Positions 15,432 through 24,821 are shown, numbered from the stretch's first letter. The stretch: 64,000 nucleotides of DNA from Actibacterium naphthalenivorans (GCF_014196965.1 NZ_JACIEQ010000005.1:62001-126000), one strand, 5' to 3'. A program made the numbers and translations. The notes: generated from the sequence alone by a model not told the origin.

Positions 15432-17288
15432 ATGAAACCGCGTTTTGCCCTGAGTCTGTCGCAAGACAAGATCGGACTTTTCCACCGGACCTCCGGCGCA
15501 TGGAGCCTGGTGGGCGAGGCCATGCTTGACGCGCCCGACCTTGCCGAGACGCTGAAAATGATGCGCGCCACGGCCAGCGAGCTTGAGGGCGGCGGCGTGT
15601 TGTCCTTCGTCGTCATCCCCGACGAGATGATCCTTTACACCACGCTGGAGACCGGCCCCGCCCCCGGCGCGGCGGAGATCCGCAAGGCGCTGGACGGGCT
15701 GACCCCCTACAACGTGAAAGATCTGGTCTTCGATTGGGAAATGGATGGCACGGGCGCGCGTGTGGCCGTCGTCGCGCAGGAAACCCTGGCAGAGGCAGAG
15801 CGGTTCGCCGCGCAGCACCGTTTCAACCCCGTCGCCCATGTCGCGGCACCGGCGCCGGAAAGCTTTCCGCGCATGCCCTGGTTCGGGGCCACACAGGCCG
15901 CCGCGACCCTGCTGCCCGATGGCGCGCAGCTCGAGCGCCTCGATGGCCGGCTGGAGCTGGGGGCGCCGACCGTTCGGCCCGCGCCTCCGGTTGCGGCGGT
16001 GCCACCAGCGGCAACGCCCGCCCCGGCCCCCCGGCCCCAGAGCCACGCCACCGCCACCCCGATCGCCGCGCCGCCGGCCAGTGTGGGCGAGTCGCCCGCG
16101 CCGGATGACACGCCAGCGGGCGGCCGGGCTCGCACCACGGCCCTTGTGCTCGGGGCGGTCGCGCTGTTCGCGATTGCGCTGGCCGCGCTCTGGTCCGGCG
16201 TCTTTGCCCGCGATGACGCGCCCCTGGCCACCGCCCCCGAACGGGCCGACGGCGCCTTCACCGTGGCGATCCCGCAGATCGATGCGCCCCGGCTCGAAGA
16301 CGCTCTGCCCGAGAGTACACAAGCCACGGCCGCGCTGATGGCGCAGCCTGGCCTTGAACCCCTGCCGCACCGGCCCTCGCCCCCGCAGCCGGGGGGCGCG
16401 ATCGCTCTGCCCGAGCCTGCCATGCCCGCGCCCCCCCTTGCCGCGCTGGCGCCAGAGGCCGTGCCCGAAATCGAAACCGCCGCCGCCCCTATGCTGTTGC
16501 CGCCAGATCCGGCCGGCCTCCGGCCCGATGCGCCCCTCGCGCTCTCGGCGCCCCCCCCCGAGCCGGCGGACGATCTCTATATCGCGGCAATCGACCCGGT
16601 GATCCTTTCGGAAGATGCCGTGGCCCTGCCTCCCGCCGCCGGGCTGCATGCGGATACTCCCCCGGCCCTGCAGCGCCCCGCCGGCCCCGGCCAGGCCTTC
16701 GCGCTTGATGAGCACGGGCGGGTCACGCCGCGCGAGGGCGGCGCGCTGGATCCCTCGGGCGTCATGATCCACGCAGGGCCGCCGCCAAGGGTGCCGCCGC
16801 AGCGCCCCGAACCGCCCGCCGCCGCGATCACCCGCAGCGAAAACAAATATCTGGCCAAGTTCATTCCCCGGTCACGTCCGGCCGATCTCGCCCAGCGGCT
16901 CGAGCAAGCGCAGACCGGCGGCTACGGGCTGGACGCGCTGTCACAGCTTCGCCCACGCGCGCGCCCCGACTACGTCGCGCCAGCCGCCCCCGTTGCCCTG
17001 CCGGTTGCCGTTGCCGCCGCGATCAAGCCGCTGGCGCCCAGCCCCGGGCTGGTGACGCGGCAGGCAACGCAGGAAAACGCGATCAATCTGCGCAAGATAA
17101 GCCTGATCGGCGTCTATGGCAGCGAATCCGACAGGCGTGCGCTGGTGCGCTTGCCCGACGGGCAATTCGTGAAGGTGAAACCGGGTGACAGCATAGACGG
17201 CGGGCGGGTCGCCGCCATTGGCGAAGACCAGCTGCGCTATATCAAGAACGGCGCGAATATCCTGCTGCAACTGGCCGGCGACGGCTGA
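15432..17288 (+). CDS. PilM/GspL-like and PilP-like domain fusion, membrane protein
   Basis: A 618-residue protein. Residues 1-140 (MKPRFALSLSQDKIGLFHR, then FVVIPDEMILYTTLETGPAP) resemble the actin-like cytoplasmic part of PilM/GspL. A proline/alanine-rich linker follows, then one membrane helix (TTALVLGAVALFAIALAAL, about 236-255) and a long Pro-rich periplasmic region. The last 60 residues (ISLIGVYGSESDRRALVRLP, VKVKPGDSI) look like the beta-domain of PilP/GspC. So inner-membrane scaffold parts normally split over several proteins seem to be joined here. No other type II or type IV machinery genes are adjacent. The ribosome site is weak. Function is inferred only. Confidence 0.55.
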   Translation: MKPRFALSLSQDKIGLFHRTSGAWSLVGEAMLDAPDLAETLKMMRATASELEGGGVLSFVVIPDEMILYTTLETGPAPGAAEIRKALDGLTPYNVKDLVFDWEMDGTGARVAVVAQETLAEAERFAAQHRFNPVAHVAAPAPESFPRMPWFGATQAAATLLPDGAQLERLDGRLELGAPTVRPAPPVAAVPPAATPAPAPRPQSHATATPIAAPPASVGESPAPDDTPAGGRARTTALVLGAVALFAIALAALWSGVFARDDAPLATAPERADGAFTVAIPQIDAPRLEDALPESTQATAALMAQPGLEPLPHRPSPPQPGGAIALPEPAMPAPPLAALAPEAVPEIETAAAPMLLPPDPAGLRPDAPLALSAPPPEPADDLYIAAIDPVILSEDAVALPPAAGLHADTPPALQRPAGPGQAFALDEHGRVTPREGGALDPSGVMIHAGPPPRVPPQRPEPPAAAITRSENKYLAKFIPRSRPADLAQRLEQAQTGGYGLDALSQLRPRARPDYVAPAAPVALPVAVAAAIKPLAPSPGLVTRQATQENAINLRKISLIGVYGSESDRRALVRLPDGQFVKVKPGDSIDGGRVAAIGEDQLRYIKNGANILLQLAGDG

Positions 17289-17435
17289 GCCGCCAACGGC
17301 CTGCGCCATTTCCGGCTGCACGCCCGGGTAGGGTTTTTCTGCGAAAAACATCCTGAAATTGCGCAAAAACCACGCTTGCACCTTGGTCGCCGCGTCGATC
17401 GCACGCTAGAGTGGCGAAAACAGCGTGAAATTCGC

Positions 17436-17612
17436 ATGACCATGGACGACACTGATTGTCGGCTGCCGTCGGCCCTGCAGAACAATGCCTGTCTGGCGGC
17501 GCTGAACCGGGTGTTCCATGAGGTGCTACTGTCGTATTCGGCTGTTGTGCGGGGGCAAAGCCGGACCGCTATGAACCAGTTCAAGGCCGACGACGCGGCT
17601 TTGCCAATGTAA
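17436..17612 (+). CDS. Possible small protein upstream of the KefC-type antiporter
   Basis: A 58-codon frame starting MTMDDTDCRLPS and ending 10 bases before the antiporter start. Third codon positions are GC-rich in the first two thirds, as in neighbouring genes, but the ribosome site is weak and no domain is recognised. The rest of 17289-17435 holds a small perfect hairpin (GTTTTTC-TGC-GAAAAAC, 17334-17350) and no other gene signal. It could be a leader or regulatory peptide, or chance. Confidence 0.3.
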   Translation: MTMDDTDCRLPSALQNNACLAALNRVFHEVLLSYSAVVRGQSRTAMNQFKADDAALPM

Positions 17613-17622
17613 GGACGGACCC

Positions 17623-19521
17623 ATGGAAGGCTTCCTTCTGCTTGCCACGATCTACCTGACCGCCGCGGTGATCGCCGTGCCGATCGCGGCGCGGCTGGGG
17701 CTCGGGTCGGTGCTGGGCTATCTGCTGGCGGGCATCGTGATCGGGCCGGTGCTGGGGCTGGTCGGCTCGGAAACGCAGGATCTGCAGCATTTCGCCGAGT
17801 TCGGCGTGGTGATGATGCTGTTCCTGATCGGGCTGGAGCTTGATCCCCGTGCCCTGTGGGACATGCGCGACCGGCTGCTGGGCATGGGCGGGATGCAGAT
17901 CGTGCTGAGCACCGCCGTGGTCATGGCCGGGGCGATGCAACTCGGGCTGGTCTGGCAGACCGCGCTGGCCGTGGGCATGATCCTGGCGCTGTCATCCACC
18001 GCGATCGTGCTGCAGACGCTGACGGAAAAGCGCCTGACCCGGACGCCGGGCGGGCGGGCCACCTTTGCCGTGCTTCTGACCCAGGATATCGCCGTCATCC
18101 CGATGCTGGCGCTGCTGCCTCTGCTGGCCGTGAAAGAAAAGCTCAGCATCGCGCCGGACGGCTCGTTGACGCGCCACGCGACCCAGCAGGCCACTGAAGG
18201 CCACGGCAGCGCGATCTCGGTTCTGGCAGAGCTGCCGGGCTGGGGGCTGGCGCTGGTCACGCTGGGGGCCGTGGTGGCGATCATTCTGGTCGGGCATTAC
18301 CTGACCCGTCCGCTGTTCCGGTTCATCCACGCCTCTCGCCTGCGGGAGATGTTCACGGTCGTCGCCCTGCTGATCGTCGTGGCCATCGCCCTGCTGATGA
18401 TCATGGTGGGCCTGTCGCCGGCGCTTGGCACGTTTCTGGCGGGCGTGGTTCTGGCGAACTCGGAATTCCGGCACGATCTGGAAAGCAGTATCGAGCCGTT
18501 CAAGGGCCTGCTGCTGGGCCTGTTCTTCATGACCGTCGGGGCCGGTATCAATATGGCCGTGCTGTTTGCCGATCTCGGCCAGATCATCGGGCTTACCCTG
18601 GCGCTGATGATCGCCAAGGGGCTGATCCTCTACGGGCTGGCGGTGCTGTTCAAGCTGCGGGCGGGCAACAAGTGGCTGTTCACACTGGCGCTGGCGCAGG
18701 CGGGGGAATTCGGGTTCGTGCTGGTCAGCTTCGCGCTGCAGACCAACGTGCTGACCCAATCGCTCGGCCAGACGCTGCTGTTGATCATCGCCATGTCGAT
18801 GCTTCTGACGCCGCTGTTCTTCATTCTGCATGATTTCCTGTCGCGCCGGGTTTCCGACACATCCGACAGCCCGCGTGATTTCGACAAGATCGACGAACAG
18901 CACCCGATCATCATCGCCGGCATCGGCCGCTTCGGGCAGGTGGTCAACCGGATGCTGCAGATGTCGGGCTTTCGGGCCACGGTGCTGGATCACGATCTGC
19001 CGACGATCGAGCTGATGCGCAAATTCGGGTTCAAGAGCTTTTTCGGCGATCCCACGCGCCCTGAACTGCTGCATGCGGCGGGTCTCGACAATGCCAAGGT
19101 GCTCGTGGCCGCGCTTGACGACAGCGAGGCAAATACCCGGCTGGTGAGATACGCGCGGCGCGAGCGGCCGGATCTGAGCATCGTCGCCCGCGCCAAGGAT
19201 CGGGTTCACGTCTACGAACTGTACCGGGCCGGGGCCGATCACATCGTGCGCGAGATGTTCGACAGCTCGCTGCGCGCCGGCCGCTACGTGCTGGAGGATC
19301 TCGGCCTGACCGATTTCGAAGCCAACGAGATGGAAACGGCCTTTTACAAGCATGACCGCGAAGCGCTGCGCGAACTGGCCGAACTGTGGAAGCCCGGCGT
19401 GCCGCTGGACCAGAACCAAGCCTATCTCGCCCGCGCCAGCGAGCTGAACAAAGAGCTGGAAACCGCGCTGGTCCGGCAAGAGGTCGCCAGCACCGAAGAG
19501 ATCACCGAAGGCGCCGCCTGA
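17623..19521 (+). CDS. Monovalent cation:proton antiporter-2 (KefB/KefC-type) with RCK domain
   Basis: A 632-residue membrane protein of the CPA2 family. About 12 hydrophobic segments fill residues 1-405, including the family motif region FGVVMMLFLIGLELDP and the conserved AQAGEFGFVLVSFA. A TrkA-N (RCK) nucleotide-binding domain starts near residue 427 (HPIIIAGIGRFGQVVNRMLQ) and holds a dinucleotide fold and acidic strand end. An acidic C-terminal tail follows. Such proteins exchange potassium (or sodium) for protons and in E. coli are gated by glutathione adducts. The start is preceded by TAAGGACGGACCC. No KefF/KefG partner is next to it. Confidence 0.88.
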   Translation: MEGFLLLATIYLTAAVIAVPIAARLGLGSVLGYLLAGIVIGPVLGLVGSETQDLQHFAEFGVVMMLFLIGLELDPRALWDMRDRLLGMGGMQIVLSTAVVMAGAMQLGLVWQTALAVGMILALSSTAIVLQTLTEKRLTRTPGGRATFAVLLTQDIAVIPMLALLPLLAVKEKLSIAPDGSLTRHATQQATEGHGSAISVLAELPGWGLALVTLGAVVAIILVGHYLTRPLFRFIHASRLREMFTVVALLIVVAIALLMIMVGLSPALGTFLAGVVLANSEFRHDLESSIEPFKGLLLGLFFMTVGAGINMAVLFADLGQIIGLTLALMIAKGLILYGLAVLFKLRAGNKWLFTLALAQAGEFGFVLVSFALQTNVLTQSLGQTLLLIIAMSMLLTPLFFILHDFLSRRVSDTSDSPRDFDKIDEQHPIIIAGIGRFGQVVNRMLQMSGFRATVLDHDLPTIELMRKFGFKSFFGDPTRPELLHAAGLDNAKVLVAALDDSEANTRLVRYARRERPDLSIVARAKDRVHVYELYRAGADHIVREMFDSSLRAGRYVLEDLGLTDFEANEMETAFYKHDREALRELAELWKPGVPLDQNQAYLARASELNKELETALVRQEVASTEEITEGAA

Positions 19522-19524
19522 CAT

Positions 19525-19553
19525 GAAAAAACCGCGGCCCGGAAGCCGCGGTT
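19525..19553 (-). terminator. Terminator downstream of carD
   Basis: A 9-bp stem AACCGCGGC / GCCGCGGTT (19530-19538 with 19545-19553) and 6-base loop. On the minus strand it is followed by TTTTTT, so it should end the carD transcript; on the plus strand the T-run is poor. Confidence 0.8.
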
Positions 19554-19575
19554 CATATTCCGTATTGTCGCGGGA

Positions 19576-20085
19576 TCAGGCCGCGCGCGAGATCAGAACC
19601 TCGTCGACCTGGCGCTGCGCCCCGCCTTCGTCCATGCCGCTGACGGCGGCCACTTCGCGGGTCAGACGCTCGAGCGCGGCTTCGTAAAGCTGACGCTCGG
19701 AATAGCTCTGCTCGCGCTGGTCGTCGGTGCGGTGCAGATCGCGCACCACTTCGGCGATCGAGATCAGATCACCGGAATTGATCTTTTGTTCATATTCCTG
19801 CGCGCGGCGCGACCACATGGCGCGCTTCACCTTGGCCTTGCCCTTCAGCGTGGCCATGGCTTTGGATACGACGTCAGGAGAGGACAGAGAGCGCATGCCC
19901 ACTTCCGTCGCCTTGTTCGTCGGCACGCGGAGTGTCATCTTGTCCTTCTCGAAGGAAATGACAAAAAGCTCCAGCGCAATGCCCGCAATCTCCTGCTCTT
20001 CGATGGAGACGATCTGACCCACGCCATGTGCGGGATAGACCACGTAATCGTTCGGGCGAAATTCAGATTTCTTCAGTTTGCTCAT
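19576..20085 (-). CDS. carD: CarD family transcription regulator
   Basis: A 169-residue CdnL/CarD-type protein. The N-terminal domain (FRPNDYVVYPAHGVGQIVSI) is the Tudor-like RNA polymerase beta-binding module shared with TRCF. The C-terminal helical part (MWSRRAQEYEQKINSGDLIS, EVVRDLHRTDDQREQSYSER) contacts promoter DNA and stabilises open complexes, notably at rRNA promoters. The start at 20085 follows GCAAGGAAGCGACTGC. The 292-base upstream spacer to fdxA is AT-richer than its surroundings and contains a small hairpin, CCGAAAA/TTTTCGG (20130-20149), in the leader. No clear promoter was identified. Confidence 0.93.
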   Translation of the reverse strand: MSKLKKSEFRPNDYVVYPAHGVGQIVSIEEQEIAGIALELFVISFEKDKMTLRVPTNKATEVGMRSLSSPDVVSKAMATLKGKAKVKRAMWSRRAQEYEQKINSGDLISIAEVVRDLHRTDDQREQSYSERQLYEAALERLTREVAAVSGMDEGGAQRQVDEVLISRAA

Positions 20086-20377
20086 GCAGTCGCTTCCTTG
20101 CAGGCCCCCATGCGGCGACAACAACCCGCCCGAAAACTGATATTTTCGGTCAACGGGGGATGTATGGCGCTAGAAAACCACAACGCAGGAACCATTCTCT
20201 GCGTTAAGGTCATCTGTTACAGACAGCTTTATGTCATGAGAATGTAGCAAAAAAGCCCGACAGTTTAAAGTGCGGCATTGTGAAATGCGCATTAAACAAC
20301 TGATATAATTTAACAAATACAGGCAGAAAATCCACCCGACAACCCCCAAACCCGCGACAAATACCGCGAATCAGCGG

Positions 20378-20716
20378 TTATCCGCCCTCGCCCGGCGCCT
20401 CGGAGAAGTACTTGTTCAGCTTGTCGGTCTCGCCGTCACGCTCTTCCGCCTCGGGCAGCGGATCTTTCTTCGAGATGATGACCGGCCAGGCCTCGGAATA
20501 TTTCCGGTTGAATTCCACCCATTTCTCCATGTCCGGCTCGGTATCGGGGCGGATCGCATCGGCGGGGCATTCCGGTTCGCACACACCGCAATCGATGCAT
20601 TCGTCGGGGTGGATGACCAGCATGTTCTCGCCCTCATAGAAGCAATCCACCGGGCAAACCTCGACACAGTCGGTGTATTTGCAGGCGATGCAATTGTCGA
20701 CGACGACATAGGTCAT
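20378..20716 (-). CDS. fdxA: Seven-iron ferredoxin FdxA
   Basis: A 112-residue ferredoxin with the Azotobacter FdI layout: Cys at 9, 12, 17, 21, 25, 40, 43, 46 and 50. C9, C17 and C50 suit a [3Fe-4S] centre and C21, C40, C43 and C46 a [4Fe-4S] centre. The motifs [12 protein letters not shown] and [10 protein letters not shown] are plain. The C-terminal extension (about 55-105, [15 protein letters not shown]) is also normal for this group. It is a low-potential electron carrier in the cytoplasm. It lies in the conserved series helicase, S4 protein, fdxA, carD, all on the minus strand. Confidence 0.95.
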   Translation of the reverse strand: MTYVVVDNCIACKYTDCVEVCPVDCFYEGENMLVIHPDECIDCGVCEPECPADAIRPDTEPDMEKWVEFNRKYSEAWPVIISKKDPLPEAEERDGETDKLNKYFSEAPGEGG

Positions 20717-20767
20717 GCGGAGGGCCTCACTTCTCTGATCAGGGATTAGCTAGACCAGCCCGAAAGA

Positions 20768-21142
20768 TCATTCAAGCGGCGGAAGCCTGTTAAGATCGAG
20801 ACTGCGGCGATCTTTCTTGGTCGGCCGACCTTTTCCGTCAAATCGCGGCGATTGCGGAACGTCTTCCCGCGCGGGCGTCAGGTCTTCGTACAGCGTTTGC
20901 GCCTCGGCGGCGGGACCGCGCCGCTCGCCCGGGGCAAGCACGCGGATCACCCGAATCCGGTCGCCCTGCGGAAAGGTCAGCGTGTCGCCCGCGCCGACCC
21001 GCTGTGCCGGCTTGGCGGCCCGCAGGCTGTTCACCCGCACATGGCCGCCCGCCACCACCTTGCCCGCCAGCGTGCGCGTCTTGAAGAACCGCGCCTGCCA
21101 AAGCCACTTGTCCAGCCGGATCAGCGGGCGCGGCTCCGACAC
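20768..21142 (-). CDS. S4-domain RNA-binding protein (HslR-like)
   Basis: A 124-residue protein with an N-terminal S4 domain (IRLDKWLWQARFFKTRTLAG, then GGHVRVNSLRAAKPAQRVGA) that binds structured RNA. The C-terminus is basic. The family includes E. coli Hsp15 (HslR), which rescues stalled 50S subunits carrying nascent chains; the same role is plausible but not shown here. It starts one base after the stop of the upstream helicase gene, so the two form an operon. Length and start are normal for the family. Confidence 0.88.
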   Translation of the reverse strand: MSEPRPLIRLDKWLWQARFFKTRTLAGKVVAGGHVRVNSLRAAKPAQRVGAGDTLTFPQGDRIRVIRVLAPGERRGPAAEAQTLYEDLTPAREDVPQSPRFDGKGRPTKKDRRSLDLNRLPPLE

Positions 21143-21143
21143 G

Positions 21144-23888
21144 CTATTGCTTGCTCTTCAGCCCCATCAGCGCGGCGGCGAATGGGTTGTCGGGGTCGAT
21201 CGGCTTTTCCTTCTTCGGCGGGCGGGCCTGATAGGTCTGCGCGCCATCGCGCGGCGGCCGTTTCCCGGCAGGCTTGCCCTTCGGCTTGCCCTTGCCCTGC
21301 GGTCGGTTGTTGCCCTGCCGCTCTTCGCCGCGCGGCCGTCCACCGCCCTTGCGCTTGGGCGCCCATGTGAAGGTGTAGAACAGCTCTTTCTCCGGCTCGG
21401 CCTCCGCCTCCGGCGCGGCGGGTTCCCCGGACACCGGTTCGGCCGCAGGCTCGGGCGTGGCGCCGGCGTCGACTACCGGATCGGCAGAGGCATCCGCCGC
21501 CGGCGGGGCCTTTACCTTTTCGCGTTCGCCCTTCTCGGCGTTATATCCCAGCCCCTGCATCAGATCGGCGAACTGCTCCAGCGTCATGCCGGTGATCGAC
21601 AGCATGTCGGGGTTGGCCTCGAACCCGCCCCGGCTGTCTTGCGCGCGCAGCAGATCGGCCAGCCTTTCCAGCATGTCGATGCGGATGGCCCGCGCCCCCG
21701 CCGGGCGATAGCCCGACAGCGTATAACAACCCTGCGGCACCTCGGGCACCACCGGGATCGTCACCAGACCCGGCGGCGGGCTTTCGGGAAATTCGTTGAG
21801 CCCCTGCGAAAGCGACCACAGCACCAGCCGCAGCCGCGTCGGCGCGGGTTTCAGCAAAAGCGGCAGGAAAATCGTGAACTGGCCAAAGCGGATCCCGTGT
21901 TTGCGCAGCGCGCCGCGCGCCTCCTGGTCCAGCTCTTTCACCTCGCCCGCCACCTGATCGCGCGGAAGAACCCCCAGCGCCTCGATCATGCGGAAGCCGA
22001 AACCGCGAGCCAGGCCGGTCAGCGCCTCGTCGCGCTGCAGGGTCAGCAGCGGCTCAAACAGCGTCGCCACCTTGCGGTCGATGAAGTGCTGCAGACGGCG
22101 GCGCACCTTTTCGGCGACGTCGTGCCCGGCCTCTTCATCGACAAAGGCCTCGACCTGCGGCTTGAGAACCTCGCCGCCCGCCACCAGCTTGCCGACCGCA
22201 TGCTCGCCCCACATCAGGCCGCCCTGCTCGGTAAAGTCGATCTCGGTATCGGGCGCGTTATAGAAGCGGTCCGCGCGCAGATGAAACTCGGGCTTCAGCG
22301 CGGCAAAACTGGCCTGGCGCAGCGTCTTCGCCTCATCCGGGCTGCCGCTTGCATCCTGACGAAAACGGAACCCCTCCAGACGGCCGACGAATTGTCCTTC
22401 GACCGTCACTTCACCTTTTTCGTTCACCTCGGCCACAAGGCCCTCCTTCTGCTTCAACCGGCGAAGCAGCACACTTGTCCGCCGGTCAACAAATCTTTTC
22501 GTCAATGCGCCATGCAGCGCGTCCGACAGACGGTCTTCTACCGCGCGGGTTGCGCCGCGCCAATGGGATTCGTCACCGACCCAACCCCGCCTTTGTGCCA
22601 CGTAGGTCCAAGTGCGGATATAGGCCAGACGTTTCGATAATGTGTCAATGTCGCCATCGTTCCGGTCGATTCGCCGGATCTGACGCGCAAGCCAATCGTC
22701 GGGCACCACGCCGCCATCATGCAGAAAATCATAGATTCGGCCCAGCAGGCTGACATGCTCGGCGGCGGAAATCCCCCGGAAATCGGGGATGCGGCACACA
22801 TCCCACAACAGGCGCACATCCGGCGCGGCGCTGATCCGCGCCCGGACATCGGGCATCTCGGCCAGTGCGCGCAGGGCGTGCAGGTCATCCGCTTCGCGCG
22901 CGCGGGTCAGCCATTCGTCATCTGTGCGCTGCTCGAGCGAGGCGATCAGCCGGTCGGCCGTGCCGAAATCCAGGCGGGCGTTGCGCCATTGCAACTTCTT
23001 GACCGGGGTGAACCGGTGGCTGGTGATCGCCGCGGCCATGTCATCGTCGAGCGGCGGGGCCTCGCCCGTCACTCCGAAGGTGCCGTTGCGCATATACCGC
23101 CCGGCCCGGCCCGCGATCTGGGCCAGCTCGTTGGGCTGCAACAGGCGCATCCGGCGGCCATCGAATTTCTTCAGCCCCGAAAAGGCGACATGGTTGATAT
23201 CCAGGTTCAGCCCCATGCCGATCGCATCGGTCGCCACCAGATAATCGACCTCGCCGTTTTGATACAGATCCACCTGCGCGTTGCGCGTGCGCGGGCTGAG
23301 CGCCCCCATCACCACCGCGCAGCCGCCCTTTTGGCGCCGGATCAGCTCGGCGATCGCATAGACGTTTTCAACAGAAAACCCGACGATCGCCGATCGTGGC
23401 GGCATCCGGCTTATCTTTTTCGAACCTGTGTAGGTCAGTTCCGAAAACCGCTCGCGCCGGGTGAACTGGGCCCTCGGCACCTGCGCCGCGATAGCGCTTC
23501 GCATCGTTTCGGCGCCCAGAAAAAGGGTTTCGTGCAGGCCGCGCGCATGCAGAAGACGGTCGGTGAACACATGTCCGCGCTCGGGATCGGCGCAAAGCTG
23601 GATCTCGTCAATGGCCAGGAAATCGGCGCCGATCTCCTGCGGCATCGCCTCGACGGTGCAGACCCAGTATCGGGTGCGCTCGGGCACGATCCGTTCCTCG
23701 CCCGTGACAAGCGCCACCACCGACGGCCCGCGCAGCGCGACGATCCGATCATAGACCTCGCGCGCCAAAAGGCGCAGCGGCAGGCCGATCACCCCGGTGC
23801 GATGCGCCAGCATCCGTTCGATCGCATAATGCGTCTTGCCGGTATTGGTCGGCCCGAGGACCGCCAGGATCCTCCCCTGCTGCCGCAT
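21144..23888 (-). CDS. Suv3-like SF2 RNA helicase with basic C-terminal tail
   Basis: A 914-residue helicase. Walker A is GPTNTGKTH (12-20), motif II is DEIQ (94-97), and motif VI is QIAGRAGRYMRNGTFG. DEIQ in place of DEAD/DExH and the overall sequence are those of the mitochondrial Suv3 group, whose eukaryotic member unwinds RNA for the degradosome. A long middle region without recognised domain follows, then a low-complexity tail (from about residue 800) rich in Ala, Pro, Lys, Arg and Gly that may bind RNA. It is cotranscribed with the S4-domain gene. Alphaproteobacterial genomes commonly carry this gene; its exact role is not established. Confidence 0.88.
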   Translation of the reverse strand: MRQQGRILAVLGPTNTGKTHYAIERMLAHRTGVIGLPLRLLAREVYDRIVALRGPSVVALVTGEERIVPERTRYWVCTVEAMPQEIGADFLAIDEIQLCADPERGHVFTDRLLHARGLHETLFLGAETMRSAIAAQVPRAQFTRRERFSELTYTGSKKISRMPPRSAIVGFSVENVYAIAELIRRQKGGCAVVMGALSPRTRNAQVDLYQNGEVDYLVATDAIGMGLNLDINHVAFSGLKKFDGRRMRLLQPNELAQIAGRAGRYMRNGTFGVTGEAPPLDDDMAAAITSHRFTPVKKLQWRNARLDFGTADRLIASLEQRTDDEWLTRAREADDLHALRALAEMPDVRARISAAPDVRLLWDVCRIPDFRGISAAEHVSLLGRIYDFLHDGGVVPDDWLARQIRRIDRNDGDIDTLSKRLAYIRTWTYVAQRRGWVGDESHWRGATRAVEDRLSDALHGALTKRFVDRRTSVLLRRLKQKEGLVAEVNEKGEVTVEGQFVGRLEGFRFRQDASGSPDEAKTLRQASFAALKPEFHLRADRFYNAPDTEIDFTEQGGLMWGEHAVGKLVAGGEVLKPQVEAFVDEEAGHDVAEKVRRRLQHFIDRKVATLFEPLLTLQRDEALTGLARGFGFRMIEALGVLPRDQVAGEVKELDQEARGALRKHGIRFGQFTIFLPLLLKPAPTRLRLVLWSLSQGLNEFPESPPPGLVTIPVVPEVPQGCYTLSGYRPAGARAIRIDMLERLADLLRAQDSRGGFEANPDMLSITGMTLEQFADLMQGLGYNAEKGEREKVKAPPAADASADPVVDAGATPEPAAEPVSGEPAAPEAEAEPEKELFYTFTWAPKRKGGGRPRGEERQGNNRPQGKGKPKGKPAGKRPPRDGAQTYQARPPKKEKPIDPDNPFAAALMGLKSKQ

Positions 23889-23901
23889 TGTACTGGCCCT
23901 T

Positions 23902-24462
23902 TCAGAGTGCGGTGCCGGAGACTGTCATCTCCAACCGCTCCACGGCCTCTAACAGGTCTGGCTCGTGCGGATGTACGGCGGCGGCGGCATGAAACGCGCG
24001 CAGCGCCGCCTCGGGATGGCCCAGTTCATCCATGATCGTGCCAAGCCCGGCCATCGCCCCGAAATGGCGCGGATTCAGCGCCAGCACCCGGTTGATATCG
24101 GCCAGCGCCGGGCCGTACAGGCCCTGACGGAAATAGGCGGTTGCCCGCGCATTGTAGCCTTCGGCGAAATCCGGGGCGTGATCGGTGAGCGCCGTGAAAT
24201 GGCCAATGGCGGTGGCATAATCCTCTGCCGCCATGGCATCGCGCCCGCGCTGCAGCAACAGATCCATCGAAGGCGACCCCGATCTGGACCATTCGGCCCA
24301 TATTTCATCCTCGACCGATTTCCAGTTCGGCAACTCGGGCTCCTGCAACAGCTCGAAGAGCCCATCCAGAGAATCGGGCCCGGCCCCGGCCGGCAGCGCG
24401 ATCAGGCCGAAAAACAGACCCGCCGCGAAGATACGATTGAGAAACCTGAGCTGTGCGATCAT
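23902..24462 (-). CDS. Secreted tetratricopeptide-repeat protein
   Basis: A 186-residue protein with an N-terminal signal peptide (LRFLNRIFAAGLFFGLIALPAGA). Three TPR units follow around residues 70-170 (GRDAMAAEDYATAIGHFTAL, YNARATAYFRQGLYGPALAD, MAGLGTIMDELGHPEAALRA). TPRs mediate protein contacts, so it is probably a periplasmic scaffold; no partner is known. It ends 13 bases before the helicase start and may be cotranscribed with it. The 68 bases upstream separate it from the divergent SCP2 gene. Confidence 0.8.
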   Translation of the reverse strand: MIAQLRFLNRIFAAGLFFGLIALPAGAGPDSLDGLFELLQEPELPNWKSVEDEIWAEWSRSGSPSMDLLLQRGRDAMAAEDYATAIGHFTALTDHAPDFAEGYNARATAYFRQGLYGPALADINRVLALNPRHFGAMAGLGTIMDELGHPEAALRAFHAAAAVHPHEPDLLEAVERLEMTVSGTAL

Positions 24463-24530
24463 AACAAAGGAAAATGTAACGCATTGGCGGGGAAAACCAA
24501 GGCCCCGCCGCGCACAATCGGAGGAACGCC

Positions 24531-24818
24531 ATGAGCGATGTGATTGACGCGGCCGTCAAGGCCCTGAGCGAGAAGATCGAAGGCGGGATCGACGGGTCTG
24601 TCAAATTCGTGATCGAAGGCGAAGGCGCCGTCTATCTGGACGAAGACGGCGTGCGCGCCGGCGACGATGACGCCGACGTGACCCTGAGCGCCGATCTGGA
24701 AACGTTTCAGGCCATGCTGGCCGGCGACGTCCACCCCACCGCCGCCTTCATGACCGGCAAGCTGACCATCGACGGCGACATGGGCAAGGCGATGAAACTG
24801 GGCGCGGCCTTCGGCTGA
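24531..24818 (+). CDS. SCP2 sterol-binding domain protein
   Basis: A 95-residue single-domain protein of the SCP2 fold (VKFVIEGEGAVYLDEDGVRA, then DADVTLSADLETFQAMLAGD, and AAFMTGKLTIDGDMGKAMKL). Such proteins have a hydrophobic tunnel that binds fatty acyl or lipid ligands. The strong site CGGAGGAACGCC precedes the ATG. The next gene, an alpha/beta hydrolase, starts 3 bases after the stop, which suggests joint work on a lipid substrate. This is inference from position. Confidence 0.88.
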   Translation: MSDVIDAAVKALSEKIEGGIDGSVKFVIEGEGAVYLDEDGVRAGDDDADVTLSADLETFQAMLAGDVHPTAAFMTGKLTIDGDMGKAMKLGAAFG

Positions 24819-24821
24819 GCC

